A stretch of 64,000 nucleotides of DNA, from contig NZ_JAQYWD010000024.1 in the NCBI RefSeq assembly GCF_030145145.1, positions 33,294 to 97,293 of the forward strand. The letters run 5' to 3'. Of the stretch, positions 1 to 8,967 are shown one piece after another. This DNA is from Desulfobacula sp. (GTDB lineage: Bacteria; Desulfobacterota; Desulfobacteria; Desulfobacterales; Desulfobacteraceae). Position 1 is the first letter of the stretch, and every line of letters starts with the position of its first letter. Below the pieces are notes generated by a model, which was given only the letters and a program-made list of their open reading frames with translations, had not been told where the DNA came from and ran no database searches. Both the position numbers and the translations under genes were made by a program.

Positions 1-1
1 T

Positions 2-436
2 ACCAGGGAACTTGCACGTCTGGTGCGTCCGGCATCTTTGTTGGGGTCCATGGCAACATGGATCAACGAACTTCTGGAAAGGCGGGAGGAGAATTTTTAT
101 CATTCGGTAAAACAAATTCCAGATGGTCAGGGTGCAGGCATGATCCAGGCGGCCCGGGGAGCCCTGGGGCATTGGGTCAAAATTCAGGACCAAAAAATTT
201 CTCATTATCAGATAATCACCCCAACATCATGGAACGGTTCTCCACGGGATGACGGTGGCATTCGCGGTGCATGGGAAGAGGCATTGATCGGCACACCTGT
301 TAAAGATATTAATAATCCAGTGGAGGCAGGACATGTGATTCGTTCTTTTGATCCCTGCCTGGTATGTGCGGTACACTGTGTTGACAAGAAAAAAAGGAAG
401 AAAAGCAGATCCATCCCCAGTGGGGTTAACCTGTGA
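2..436 (+). CDS. [NiFe] hydrogenase large subunit, C-terminal part
   Basis: Only the last 144 codons are present; the reading frame is open from the window edge. The C-terminal signature DPCLVCAVH is visible, and its two cysteines are the final pair of ligands to the Ni-Fe site. A tail of about 19 residues follows the histidine (CVDKKKRKK...). In this family the maturation endopeptidase removes that tail after nickel insertion. The upstream GTPVKDINNPVEAGHVIRSF segment resembles group 1 membrane-linked uptake hydrogenases, so H2 oxidation is the likely role, but the small subunit and any export signal lie outside the window. The site carries cysteine, not selenocysteine. The stop codon overlaps the start of the protease gene, so the two are translationally coupled. 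Confidence 0.93.
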   Translation, partial: TRELARLVRPASLLGSMATWINELLERREENFYHSVKQIPDGQGAGMIQAARGALGHWVKIQDQKISHYQIITPTSWNGSPRDDGGIRGAWEEALIGTPVKDINNPVEAGHVIRSFDPCLVCAVHCVDKKKRKKSRSIPSGVNL

Positions 437-879
437 CTGCTTCCATCATCTGTATAGGGAACCGCTTTGTCCCTGAAGATGCTGCCGGACTTAAGGTTTT
501 TGACCGATTACAAAAAATGCATCATTTTCCTTACGGAGTAACGATCATTGAAGGTGGGTTGGCAGGACTTAACCTCCTTCCCCTGTTGGAACAGGGCGGC
601 AGGGTGGTCTTTGTGGATGCGGTGGCAGGATTTACCCAACCCGGAGAAATTGTGCTGCTGGATCACCAGGAAATAATGGATACCCCACGCCCAGACCATT
701 TTAACCATGGAACCGGTCTGGCCTATTTGCTTACCGTGCTGCCCAGGGTGTGTGATGGAAAATTGCCCGAAGAGATTGTGCTTGTGGGACTTGAGGGAGA
801 ACCGACCCTTCAAATGGTTGAACAAGCTGCCATGATGAGTGTTGCCATTGCAACCCAGGGACCAATGGAGTATCGGTGA
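433..879 (+). CDS. hydrogenase maturation protease (HyaD/HybD family)
   Basis: This 148-residue protein has the length and layout of the nickel-dependent endopeptidases that trim the C-terminus of [NiFe] hydrogenase large subunits. It begins with the beta-strand and loop SIICIGNRFVPEDAAG, followed by VFVDAVAGF and FNHGTGL. These supply the acidic, aspartate and histidine residues that hold nickel in the E. coli proteins. The GTG start at 433 overlaps the large-subunit stop by four bases, which fits dedicated processing of that partner. The end overlaps the next kinase gene, so all three genes are probably on one transcript. The family assignment is secure; which hydrogenase it serves is inferred from position. 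Confidence 0.92.
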   Translation: MTASIICIGNRFVPEDAAGLKVFDRLQKMHHFPYGVTIIEGGLAGLNLLPLLEQGGRVVFVDAVAGFTQPGEIVLLDHQEIMDTPRPDHFNHGTGLAYLLTVLPRVCDGKLPEEIVLVGLEGEPTLQMVEQAAMMSVAIATQGPMEYR

Positions 880-3716
880 TGGAAAAAACCAGAAAAGAAA
901 TGCAGAGGGAAATCGATCTACTGCGCAGCGAAATTAAAGTTGCAAGGGAGGCTGCTGAGATTACCGCTGATTTCGTGGTGAAGCAGTTTGTGCAAACCGA
1001 AAGAATGCTGCATCGATTTCAAACCGCTGATTCTGAACGACAGGCTGTTTTGGATGCTGCAACCCAGCTTTCCATCATCTCCACAGACCTTGATGGCAAA
1101 ATTCAACTCTTCAGCAAAGGGGCTGCCACACTATTGGGTTACAATGCCGGGGAAATGGTTGGTAAATGCAATATTCTTTCCCTTCATCTGGAAGAGGAAC
1201 TTGTCCATTATGGTAAGCAGGTAAGTGGAATTCCTGGATCCGACCTCCATGACATGAAAGTTTTTGACCAATTTGTGAAACAAAAACGAAGCCTTGCCCA
1301 GGAGTGGTTTTACGTTTGCAAAGACGGCAGATACCTGCCTGTAAGCCTGTCCATAACAAGCCTGTACGATCCCGAGGGACGGGTTGTTGGTTATCTTTTC
1401 ACGGCCATGGATATGACCCTCCAAAAACAGATGGAGGGTGATCTGATCAAATCCAAGGAAATAGCAGAATCAGCCAATGCCTCCAAGGGAAATTTCCTTG
1501 CCCGGATGAGCCATGAAATTCGTACGCCCATGAACGGCATCATTGGCATGGCCTCTTTGCTGAAAAAAACAGCCATTGATCCTAAGCAGCAGCATTATTT
1601 GGAAAAACTAATTTTCTCTGCCAATACCCTTTTAAGACTTATAAACGATATCCTTGATTTTTCAAAAATTGATGCGGGTAAGCTGCAATTGGAAGCGGTT
1701 CCCTTTAATTTTGAAGATATTCTAGGCAACATTGCCAATGTTGTTGGGATGCAGGCCGAAGAAAAAGGGGTGGAATTTTTGTTCCAGATAGACTCTCAGA
1801 TTCCCTATAACCTCATTGGTGACCCCTTACGCCTGGGACAGGTGCTGATGAATTTGGCGGGTAATGCTGTAAAATTTACAGACCAGGGAGAGATTGTCAT
1901 CTCGGTTGCCATAGACGAGCGTAGCAAGAACGAACTTACGCTTCGATTTTCCATTCGTGACAGCGGTATTGGATTAACACCGGAAAAGATGAAACATCTT
2001 TTTACGGAATTTGGACAGGCCGACGATTCCATCACCCGCAAATATGGGGGAACAGGTCTGGGACTTGCCATATGCAAACAGCTGACAGAACTTATGAATG
2101 GTAAAATCTGGGTTGAAAGTGAGCTTGGAAAAGGCTCACAATTTATTTTCACAGCAAAATTACGAATTTCAGAAGAAACCTTAGAACACGAACCAAAACC
2201 AACAATAGCTTTGCAGGGACTTCGGGCCCTTGTGGTGGATGACAACCAGGCAGCCCGTGATGTCCTCTCCTCTATGCTGACCTCCCTTAAAATCCATGTT
2301 GACACTGCTGTTGACGGTAAATCGGCAATCGGCTTTCTGGAACAGGCCGTACGAAAAAAAAATCCCTATGATGTGGTCTTGCTTGACTGGATAATGCCGG
2401 GGATAGATGGCATTGAAACAGCCAGGCGAATCAAAGCCAATACCTCCATTCCCAAGGTTCCCGCCATGTTGATGGTAACCGCAAATGGCCGTGAAGAGGC
2501 ATATGTTGAAGCAAATAATGTGGGAATTAATGCCTTTCTCTTAAAACCGGTTTATGCTTCTGTTATGTACAATACCTTGTTGGAGATTCTTGGGATTAAG
2601 ACATTTTCAGAGATTAAGAGTGTCAAGGGACATCCCCAGATCAAAGACCTAAAAAAAATTCAGGGATCGAAAATTTTGCTGGTGGATGACAATAGTATCA
2701 ATCAGGAAGTGGCAAGGGAGTTTCTTGAGGATGCAGGTATGGTGGTAACCATTGCCTCCAGCGGGCTTGAGTGCATCAAAGCCCTGGATCACGCATCTTT
2801 TGACCTGGTCTTGATGGATATCCAGATGCCTGAAATGGATGGCATTGAAGCGACGATAAGGATCCGGCAAAATAAGCAGTATCAGAATTTGCCCATTATC
2901 GCCATGACAGCCCATGCCATGACTGGAGATCGGCAAAAAAGTTTAGATGCAGGAATGAACGAACATATCACCAAGCCCATCGACCTTGCAGAACTCTATC
3001 AGACGTTGAAAAACTGGATACCCGAAAAACAATCACAAGCACTCCCCAACTATCCCCAAAAAGCATCCAATGCCGCTAAAGAAGAGCCGTTATCGCTTCC
3101 GTACTTGGCTGGTATAGACCAGGCATTGGCCCTTAAAACCCTGGACAATAAGACCTCTCTTTTTATAAAAATGCTCTATGATTTTAAAGAGAACTTTGGT
3201 TCTGAACCAGCCTGTATTCGTGAGTTGTCAGCGGCTGGAAACTGGCTTGATATCCAGCACAAAGCCCATACCTTGGTAGGCATTGCAAGTTATATTGGGG
3301 CCGCAGGATTAATGGAAACGGCAAAAAAGATGGAAGATGCCCTGGAAAATAACCGGCAAGGGGATGCAGTTGCTCTTCTGCCTCCCTTTATCACGGCACT
3401 GGAAGAAATCATTTCCTCTTTGGCTGGGCTTCCTTGCACAAAAGACAAGTCCCCTGTTGGGGATGGAAAAATTCAAAAAAGACAGGTTAAATTCACAGCC
3501 ATAGAAGCACCCATACAGGTTTTGATCCGGCAATTGGAAAATGGTGAGATAGCAGCGGAGGATCAATTTGCTCAAGTTGAAGAATTACTTGAAGGGGTTG
3601 GGCTTGACAATCAATTAAAAACAATTTTTCAATTAATTGACGACATAGAGTATGAAAGGGCTGCAGAAATGGCCCAAAAACTGCTGAACACAATTCAACA
3701 CAAAGATGAGAACTGA
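879..3716 (+). CDS. hybrid sensor histidine kinase: PAS-HisKA-HATPase-REC-REC-Hpt
   Basis: A 945-residue cytoplasmic-looking hybrid kinase with no membrane segment. An N-terminal coiled coil (about 1-50) leads into a PAS domain (about 55-180). HisKA follows with the phospho-acceptor in SHEIRTPMNG (His212), then an HATPase domain with NAVKFTDQGE, DSGIGL and GTGLGLAIC. Two receiver domains come next, with phospho-acceptor Asp503 (LLDWIMPG) and Asp647 (LMDIQMPEMDG). A C-terminal Hpt domain has HTLVG with His797. Start choice: ATG at 879 overlaps the previous stop as TGATG and has a GGAG eight bases upstream; a GTG three bases earlier is the alternative. It overlaps the following response-regulator gene in the same TGATG fashion. 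Coupling to the hydrogenase genes suggests redox or H2-related sensing, but the PAS ligand is unknown. Confidence 0.93.
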   Translation: MEKTRKEMQREIDLLRSEIKVAREAAEITADFVVKQFVQTERMLHRFQTADSERQAVLDAATQLSIISTDLDGKIQLFSKGAATLLGYNAGEMVGKCNILSLHLEEELVHYGKQVSGIPGSDLHDMKVFDQFVKQKRSLAQEWFYVCKDGRYLPVSLSITSLYDPEGRVVGYLFTAMDMTLQKQMEGDLIKSKEIAESANASKGNFLARMSHEIRTPMNGIIGMASLLKKTAIDPKQQHYLEKLIFSANTLLRLINDILDFSKIDAGKLQLEAVPFNFEDILGNIANVVGMQAEEKGVEFLFQIDSQIPYNLIGDPLRLGQVLMNLAGNAVKFTDQGEIVISVAIDERSKNELTLRFSIRDSGIGLTPEKMKHLFTEFGQADDSITRKYGGTGLGLAICKQLTELMNGKIWVESELGKGSQFIFTAKLRISEETLEHEPKPTIALQGLRALVVDDNQAARDVLSSMLTSLKIHVDTAVDGKSAIGFLEQAVRKKNPYDVVLLDWIMPGIDGIETARRIKANTSIPKVPAMLMVTANGREEAYVEANNVGINAFLLKPVYASVMYNTLLEILGIKTFSEIKSVKGHPQIKDLKKIQGSKILLVDDNSINQEVAREFLEDAGMVVTIASSGLECIKALDHASFDLVLMDIQMPEMDGIEATIRIRQNKQYQNLPIIAMTAHAMTGDRQKSLDAGMNEHITKPIDLAELYQTLKNWIPEKQSQALPNYPQKASNAAKEEPLSLPYLAGIDQALALKTLDNKTSLFIKMLYDFKENFGSEPACIRELSAAGNWLDIQHKAHTLVGIASYIGAAGLMETAKKMEDALENNRQGDAVALLPPFITALEEIISSLAGLPCTKDKSPVGDGKIQKRQVKFTAIEAPIQVLIRQLENGEIAAEDQFAQVEELLEGVGLDNQLKTIFQLIDDIEYERAAEMAQKLLNTIQHKDEN

Positions 3717-4633
3717 TGATGCATCAAAAAGAAAAATCACGTATTTTGATTGTTGATGATCAAAAAATGAACCTGAAGGTTCTGGCAGATTTACTCAAGG
3801 ACGAATACACGACAGTACTTGCCATAAGCGGTACCCAAGCGATGAAACATGCCCTGGGCGATTTTCCTCCGGATCTCATATTGCTTGATGTGATCATGCC
3901 GGAGATGGGCGGATATGAAGTGATAAAAATGCTTAAAAACAATGACAAAACCAATAAAATCCCGGTAATATTTGTAACAGCACTCAATTCCATCGAAAAT
4001 GAAGAGCATGGACTCAAACTCGGTGCTGTTGATTATATTACCAAACCCTATTCCCCACCCATCGTAAAAATACGGGTTCGCAATCATCTAAGAACTGTCC
4101 ATCAATACAAACTTCTGGATCACTTGGCATATCTGGATGGTCTTACTGAAATTTCGAACCGCCGACGGTTTGAGACGGTGTTCCAAAAGGAATGGATGCG
4201 ATCCACCCGAAATCAGACTCCTTTTTCCCTTGCAATGATAGATGTGGATTTTTTCAAACAATATAATGACCATTATGGACACGCAATGGGGGATATCGCC
4301 TTACAAAAAATAGCCGGAAGCCTGAAGGCCTCCCTTAAACGACCCCAAGATCTAGTAGCGCGCTACGGGGGCGAGGAGTTTGTTATGATACTTCCGGAAA
4401 CAGATGCTCCTGCTGCAAAGGTAGTTGCACAGCGTTCCCTAATGGCAATTGTCGATCTCAAGATCCCCCATGAAATTTCACAAATTGCCGATTATGTATC
4501 TATCAGTATTGGGGTTGCCACAAGATCGCATATGGATAACATTGCCTTGCCTGAAACCTTGTTACAAACAGCAGACCAGAACCTATATTTTGCCAAGCAA
4601 AATGGTCGCAATCGAATCGTAACAAGTATATAA
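3716..4633 (+). CDS. response regulator with REC-GGDEF (PleD-like diguanylate cyclase)
   Basis: This 305-residue protein has a receiver domain (about 8-125; phospho-acceptor Asp58 in LLDVIMPEMGG; Lys in TKPYSPP). A GGDEF domain follows (about 150-303). The active-site motif is GGEEF (218-222). An intact product-inhibition I-site, RPQD, sits at 209-212, with the same spacing to GGEEF as in PleD. It should therefore make cyclic di-GMP on phosphorylation and be inhibited by its product. Its ATG overlaps the stop of the hybrid kinase gene, so the kinase Hpt domain is the obvious phosphodonor. This is inference from gene order. No DNA-binding domain is present. Confidence 0.93.
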   Translation: MMHQKEKSRILIVDDQKMNLKVLADLLKDEYTTVLAISGTQAMKHALGDFPPDLILLDVIMPEMGGYEVIKMLKNNDKTNKIPVIFVTALNSIENEEHGLKLGAVDYITKPYSPPIVKIRVRNHLRTVHQYKLLDHLAYLDGLTEISNRRRFETVFQKEWMRSTRNQTPFSLAMIDVDFFKQYNDHYGHAMGDIALQKIAGSLKASLKRPQDLVARYGGEEFVMILPETDAPAAKVVAQRSLMAIVDLKIPHEISQIADYVSISIGVATRSHMDNIALPETLLQTADQNLYFAKQNGRNRIVTSI

Positions 4634-4744
4634 GTTGGCAGGGTTTACTCGATGGTACCGGCACCCTCTTTTGCAATCATTGCCGTTACATATCGGTTCA
4701 TTTATGGATTCCCTTTCAAAAATATCCCCTAACGGTTAAGTCCC

Positions 4745-5659
4745 ATGAATATGGATACCTTCATTCCCAATTACGTCAAGACAAAACAACAGGGCCGGCT
4801 GCAGGAAAAAATTGATCGGGCCTCGGCGCTGCTGGCGGATTGTACCCTGTGCCCGAGACAGTGCCGAAAGGACCGGACAAAAGGCGAAAAAGGGGTTTGT
4901 TCAACGGGAAGACATGCGGTTGTGGCAAGCTGGGCACCTCATTTCGGGGAAGAACCCCAACTGGTGGGGGAGAAAGGATCAGGAACCCTTTTTTTCTCCC
5001 ATTGCAACTTAAAATGCATTTTTTGCCAGAATGATGACATCAGTATTAAAGGCATGGGCCAGGAGGCAGCGGATGGACAAATTGCCGCCATCATGCTGCA
5101 CCTGCAGAAAATCGGATGCCACAATATCAACCTTGTCACCCCCAGTCATGTGGTTCCACAAATTTTAACCGCGTTGGATATTGCTGCGGGTCAGGGATTG
5201 AAGATCCCGCTGGTCTACAATTGTTCGGGGTATGAAAGCCTTGATACCCTGAAAATTTTAAAAGATGTCGTTGACATTTACATGCCGGATTTCAAATTCT
5301 GGGACCCTGAGATGGCCCGCATCTGCTGCCATGCCAGGGATTACCCCCAAGTCGCCAGAAAAGCCATCATGGAAATGAATGATCAAGTGGGGGATTTAAC
5401 CGTGGACGCCTCCGGCATAGCCTGTTCCGGGCTTTTGGTCAGGCACCTTGTCCTGCCGGAAAACCTGGCGGGGACCTATCACATTTTAAAATTTCTCAAA
5501 GAGACCGTTTCCCCCCATACCCATGTGAATATCATGTCCCAATACCACCCCATGGGAGAGGCGGTGAAGATCAAATCCCTTTCAAGACCGGTGACAGCCA
5601 AAGAATTCAGGACAGCGGTACACATGGCAGAAAAATTTAATCTGACCATTATTCGGTAA
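4745..5659 (+). CDS. radical SAM protein, PflX-type (pyruvate formate-lyase activase-like)
   Basis: A 304-residue radical SAM protein of the PflX/COG1313 type. An N-terminal cysteine cluster CTLCPRQC (33-40) precedes the SAM [4Fe-4S] motif CNLKCIFC (Cys87, Cys91, Cys94). Later sequence (LVYNCSGYESLDTLK, YMPDFKFW, NIMSQYHP) matches the conserved body of this family. The substrate is not established for most PflX homologues; despite the name, no pyruvate formate-lyase gene is nearby. The gene stands alone, with about 110 bases upstream and 144 bases to birA. I do not see a recognisable regulator. Family assignment is strong and function is open. Confidence 0.85.
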   Translation: MNMDTFIPNYVKTKQQGRLQEKIDRASALLADCTLCPRQCRKDRTKGEKGVCSTGRHAVVASWAPHFGEEPQLVGEKGSGTLFFSHCNLKCIFCQNDDISIKGMGQEAADGQIAAIMLHLQKIGCHNINLVTPSHVVPQILTALDIAAGQGLKIPLVYNCSGYESLDTLKILKDVVDIYMPDFKFWDPEMARICCHARDYPQVARKAIMEMNDQVGDLTVDASGIACSGLLVRHLVLPENLAGTYHILKFLKETVSPHTHVNIMSQYHPMGEAVKIKSLSRPVTAKEFRTAVHMAEKFNLTIIR

Positions 5660-5762
5660 CGTCCGAAAGCATCGTTTTATGATTGTCCGGCCACTATTGC
5701 GTTTTATAAAGCCAACGTCCGACCGTTGAGTAATGAAAATGGCTGAGGAAAATATTTATGCC

Positions 5763-5790
5763 TTGACCTGACACATGGATTCTGTTAACT
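5763..5790 (+). promoter_or_regulatory. candidate promoter of the birA-bioYMN operon
   Basis: A -35-like TTGACC (5763-5768) lies 16 bases before TTAACT (5785-5790). A start near 5797 would leave only a few bases before the birA ATG at 5804, so the message would be nearly leaderless. This fits the lack of a recognisable ribosome site before birA. The -10 box lies inside the left arm of the BirA operator, so repressor binding would exclude RNA polymerase. The match is modest and is inferred by eye. Confidence 0.4.
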
Positions 5791-5814
5791 AACCTCCCTT
5801 AATATGGTTAACGA
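5782..5814 (+). promoter_or_regulatory. BirA (biotin repressor) operator
   Basis: An inverted pair CTGTTAACT - 15 bases - GGTTAACGA. Known bacterial biotin operators follow the form TTGTnAACC-N15-GGTTnACAA, and both the half-sites and the 15-base spacing agree. The right arm covers the birA start codon at 5804 and the left arm covers the likely -10 box. Because birA is the first gene of birA-bioY-bioM-bioN, the site would let BirA loaded with biotinyl-AMP repress its own gene and the biotin importer together. Confidence 0.78.
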
Positions 5815-6751
5815 ACTGAAAAATATCAAACAGGACATATTAAAACACCTTTATCAGGCAAAGGGAACGACAGTGTCCGGTGTCCGGTTAAGTGATGCCC
5901 TGGATATTTCCCGGGTAGCGGTGTGGAAACATATCACGGCATTAAAAGAAAGCGGGGTGGAGATCGAGTCCTGCCCGAAAGGCTATTGTCTGAAGGCCCC
6001 GGATGATCTGCTGCACCCGTTTTGTTTTCGGCCGGACATTGAAAAAAATATTTTTCATTTCCAGGCCCTGAATTCGACCATGGACACGGCAAGGGATCTG
6101 GCAAAAAAGAATGCCCCCCATTTAAGTGTGGTCATTGCAGAAAACCAGACCATGGGCCGGGGACGGCTGAATCGAAAATGGGTCTCCGGCAAAGGGGGAC
6201 TGTGGTTTACCCTGATTTTAAAACCCGGGACGCCCCCACCCCTGGCCTATATCTATAATTTTGCCGCTTCCCTGAGTCTTTCAAGGTCTTTAAAACGATT
6301 GTTTGATGTGGATGTCAGTGTCAAATGGCCCAATGACCTCCTGTTGAATGGCAAAAAACTGGCCGGCCTTCTTTCTGAAATGGAAACCCGGGGGGATATG
6401 GTTGAATTTATCAATATCGGCATTGGCATGAATGTCAATAACCACCCCCAAACAGATGAGCCCAATGCCATTTCATTAAAAGATGTTTTGCAAAAAACCG
6501 TGTCCCGCAAATTAATTTTAGAAACGTTTCTGGATGACTTTAAACGCCGGATTCACCCCCTGGATCGCCACCAGATCATTGGCCTGTGGAAAGAACAGAC
6601 CTCCACCATTGGCAGCCAGGTCAGAATTGAAACATTGGGTGATGTGTTTGAAGGGCTTGCCGTTGATGTTGATGAGACCGGGGCGTTAGTGATTCAAGAC
6701 ACCACTGGTGAAACAAAAAAAATAATTTATGGCGATTGTTTTCATACGTGA
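5804..6751 (+). CDS. birA: bifunctional biotin operon repressor / biotin-protein ligase
   Basis: A 315-residue BirA of the long, regulatory kind. Residues about 5-65 form a winged helix-turn-helix (LSDALDISRVAVWKHITALKESG) that binds DNA. The ligase domain follows with NSTMDTARD and the biotinyl-AMP loop GRGRLNRKW. Next come SVKWPNDLLLNGKKLAGLL and GIGMNVNN, then the small SH3-like C-terminal domain. It joins biotin to carrier-protein lysines through biotinyl-AMP, and as holo-repressor it should bind the operator that overlaps its own start. It leads an operon with the three-part biotin importer. No biotin synthesis genes are present here. Confidence 0.96.
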   Translation: MVNELKNIKQDILKHLYQAKGTTVSGVRLSDALDISRVAVWKHITALKESGVEIESCPKGYCLKAPDDLLHPFCFRPDIEKNIFHFQALNSTMDTARDLAKKNAPHLSVVIAENQTMGRGRLNRKWVSGKGGLWFTLILKPGTPPPLAYIYNFAASLSLSRSLKRLFDVDVSVKWPNDLLLNGKKLAGLLSEMETRGDMVEFINIGIGMNVNNHPQTDEPNAISLKDVLQKTVSRKLILETFLDDFKRRIHPLDRHQIIGLWKEQTSTIGSQVRIETLGDVFEGLAVDVDETGALVIQDTTGETKKIIYGDCFHT

Positions 6752-6764
6752 AGGATAAAATAAA

Positions 6765-7298
6765 ATGAACACCACCTCACAACACCTTAAAATGACCGTA
6801 TATACGGCGTTATTTGTGGCCTTTATTGCCATTGGTGCGTTTATCGCCATTCCCATCGGACCGGTGCCCATTGTCCTCCAGAACATGTTCGTTCTTTTGG
6901 CCGGTATTATTCTGGGCCCGGTGTGGGGGCTTGCCTGCGTGGCCATTTATCTGTTGATCGGCCTGGCCGGTATGCCGGTATTTTCCGGGGGCACCTCGGG
7001 CATCGGCAGATTGTTCGGACCCACCGGCGGATACCTGCTGGGATATCTGCCTGCGGTCTTTGTCACCGGCAGCATTTCCAAAGGGTTGGGCAAAAAGATG
7101 TCCTCGGACATTCTGGCCATGCTCCTGGGCACTTTGATCGTTTATGGTGCCGGGGTTCCCTGGCTCAAGGTGGTCACGGCCATGAGCTTTGGAAAAGCCA
7201 TTACCATGGGCATGGTGCCGTTTCTCCCCGGGGATATCCTTAAAATTATCGCGGCAGCCGTCATTGCCAGACGTCTGAGACCTGTGATTAAATTGTAA
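6765..7298 (+). CDS. bioY: biotin transporter substrate-binding (S) component BioY
   Basis: A 177-residue, very hydrophobic protein with about six membrane segments. It shows the BioY signatures AIPIGPVPIVLQNMFVLLAG and GPTGGYLLGYL. It binds biotin in the membrane and works with an energy-coupling factor module. The gene lies 13 bases after birA with an AAGGAT ribosome site, and is followed by the matching ATPase and transmembrane partner genes. This gives a complete dedicated BioMNY system under BirA control. Confidence 0.95.
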   Translation: MNTTSQHLKMTVYTALFVAFIAIGAFIAIPIGPVPIVLQNMFVLLAGIILGPVWGLACVAIYLLIGLAGMPVFSGGTSGIGRLFGPTGGYLLGYLPAVFVTGSISKGLGKKMSSDILAMLLGTLIVYGAGVPWLKVVTAMSFGKAITMGMVPFLPGDILKIIAAAVIARRLRPVIKL

Positions 7299-7325
7299 TG
7301 TTGATCTAAAAAGAACCCGAGTATA

Positions 7326-8081
7326 ATGCCGGAAAAAATCATTGATATAAACGACCTGTGCCACACCTTTTCAGATGGGTACATAGGGCTCAAGGCCATC
7401 TGTGTCTCCATTTATAAGGGGGAATTTATTATTCTGGCCGGAAAGAACGGGTCTGGGAAAACAACGTTTCTAAGGCATTTGAACGGCCTTTTGCAGTCGG
7501 ATTCCGGACAGATCCGGGTGAAGGGGCACAGTGTCTCAAATCATCTGATTCAGACACGAAAGACCATTGGCATGGTTTTCCAGGATGCCGACACACAGAT
7601 TGTGGGCGATACCGTGTTTGATGAAGTGGCCTTTGGTCTTGAAAACTTAAAATTCAGCCGTGCCGATATCACAGCAAAGGTCACCCAGGCCCTTAAAGGG
7701 TTAAGCCTTTTTCATTTACAGGATCGGACACCGTCCAGCCTTTCCGGGGGGGAAAAACGCCGCCTGGCCATTGCCGGGATCCTGGTCATGGATCCTGAGG
7801 TGATTGTGTTTGATGAGCCCTTTTCCAACCTGGATTATCCGGGAACCATTCAAGTGCTCACCACCATCATTGCCCTGAACCAATCCGGCCACACCATTAT
7901 CATTGCCACCCATGATATTGAGACGGTTATTTGTGAGGCCACAAGGGTCATCATCATGGAAAACGGCCAGATCAAAGAAGACGGAACACCCGCTGATCTT
8001 GTCAAGCACCTGGAGTCCTATGGCGTCAAGGAACCCTGTTCTTCAAAATTCGGTCTAGGGATCCAGCCATGGCGCAGCTGA
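7326..8081 (+). CDS. bioM: biotin ECF transporter ATPase BioM
   Basis: A 251-residue ABC ATPase of the energy-coupling factor (CbiO/EcfA-like) group. It has Walker A GKNGSGKTT, Q-loop MVFQDADTQ, signature LSGGEKRRLAIAG, Walker B VIVFDEPFSNLD and the switch histidine in IATHD. The MVFQDADTQIVGDTVFDEVAFGLEN stretch is typical of ECF ATPases rather than classical importers. It overlaps bioN by 13 bases, so the two are probably translated together. As the only ATPase in the operon it would act as a homodimer. Confidence 0.92.
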   Translation: MPEKIIDINDLCHTFSDGYIGLKAICVSIYKGEFIILAGKNGSGKTTFLRHLNGLLQSDSGQIRVKGHSVSNHLIQTRKTIGMVFQDADTQIVGDTVFDEVAFGLENLKFSRADITAKVTQALKGLSLFHLQDRTPSSLSGGEKRRLAIAGILVMDPEVIVFDEPFSNLDYPGTIQVLTTIIALNQSGHTIIIATHDIETVICEATRVIIMENGQIKEDGTPADLVKHLESYGVKEPCSSKFGLGIQPWRS

Positions 8082-8824
8082 TACCCTTCACCTACCGGCC
8101 GGGCAACTCCCTGTTGCACCGACTGGATGTCAGGCTCAAATTTTTCACCATCTGTCTGATCAGCATGTCCCTGTTATCCGCACACCTGCCGGCCTGTGGC
8201 GGTTATGCGCTGGTTTTGGTTTTTTTCTTTAAAACCGCCGGCCTTAACGTCTGGGAGACCCTGAACAGCATGAAATATTTTATGCTCCTGCTCTTTTTTG
8301 TCTTTATGGCCCGGGTGCTCACCGTTCCAGGGGATATCCTTTTTGTATTCCACGACATCTCCATCAGCGAACAGGGCATCATGGAAGGGGGCCTGGTGGC
8401 CTTTAAATTTTTTCTGGTCATGGTGACGGGCCTGATTTTTTCCACCACCACCAAGCCGTCCAGTGTCAAAAGTGCGGTGCAATGGTTTTTAAAACCGGTC
8501 CCGTTTGTGCCTGAAAAACGGGTGGCCGTCATGATCAGCCTTTCGCTGGGCTTTATGCCGGTTATCTTAAAGCAGGCCAGAGAGATCTCCAATGCCCAGA
8601 AAGCACGATGTGCCGACCTCCAAAAAAACCCCATCAAACGAATTCTGCGGCTGGTGTTCCCTTTGTTAAAAAAAACCTTTCTTTCTGCCGACAGCCTTGT
8701 TCTTGCCATGGAATCAAGGTGCTATACAGATGACAGGACCGATCCTGAATTTACGCCTTCGGGAAATGAACGCTGCTTTTTTGCCGGCACGGTTGTCCTG
8801 TGTTTAAGTCTTGTCTGTTTCTAA
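8069..8824 (+). CDS. bioN: biotin ECF transporter transmembrane component BioN (EcfT family)
   Basis: A 251-residue EcfT/CbiQ-family membrane protein. The N-terminus FTYRPGNSLLHRLDVRLKF is the conserved family start. Four to five hydrophobic segments follow. The cytoplasmic coupling helices carry NAQKARC and DLQKNPIKR, the Ala-Arg type motif that docks on the ATPases. A final hydrophobic helix ends the protein. It connects BioY to BioM, completes the birA-bioYMN operon, and is the last gene before a 143-base AT-rich gap. Confidence 0.92.
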   Translation: MAQLIPFTYRPGNSLLHRLDVRLKFFTICLISMSLLSAHLPACGGYALVLVFFFKTAGLNVWETLNSMKYFMLLLFFVFMARVLTVPGDILFVFHDISISEQGIMEGGLVAFKFFLVMVTGLIFSTTTKPSSVKSAVQWFLKPVPFVPEKRVAVMISLSLGFMPVILKQAREISNAQKARCADLQKNPIKRILRLVFPLLKKTFLSADSLVLAMESRCYTDDRTDPEFTPSGNERCFFAGTVVLCLSLVCF

Positions 8825-8907
8825 CCTCAAGATTATTTTTCAGTCATGTTTAATTTTTCCCATTGATCATCGGATTTTTTTAAGGTAAAATTCAATTCAT
8901 TAACTAG

Positions 8908-8940
8908 TTTCATTACTATTTAGAATGAAATATAATTCAT
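8908..8940 (+). promoter_or_regulatory. overlapping palindromes and -10 box upstream of the tandem RHH-like gene
   Basis: Two overlapping inverted repeats lie in an AT-rich gap. TTTCATT (8908-8914) faces AATGAAA (8924-8930). The 16-base near-palindrome ATGAAATATAATTCAT (8925-8940) has one mismatched pair. The second contains a perfect TATAAT at 8931-8936, although no good -35 box stands in front of it. Since the next gene looks like a ribbon-helix-helix protein, this could be an autoregulatory operator. That is inference only. Confidence 0.4.
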
Positions 8941-8967
8941 CATACATTATCTGGGAAGGAGGCCGTT

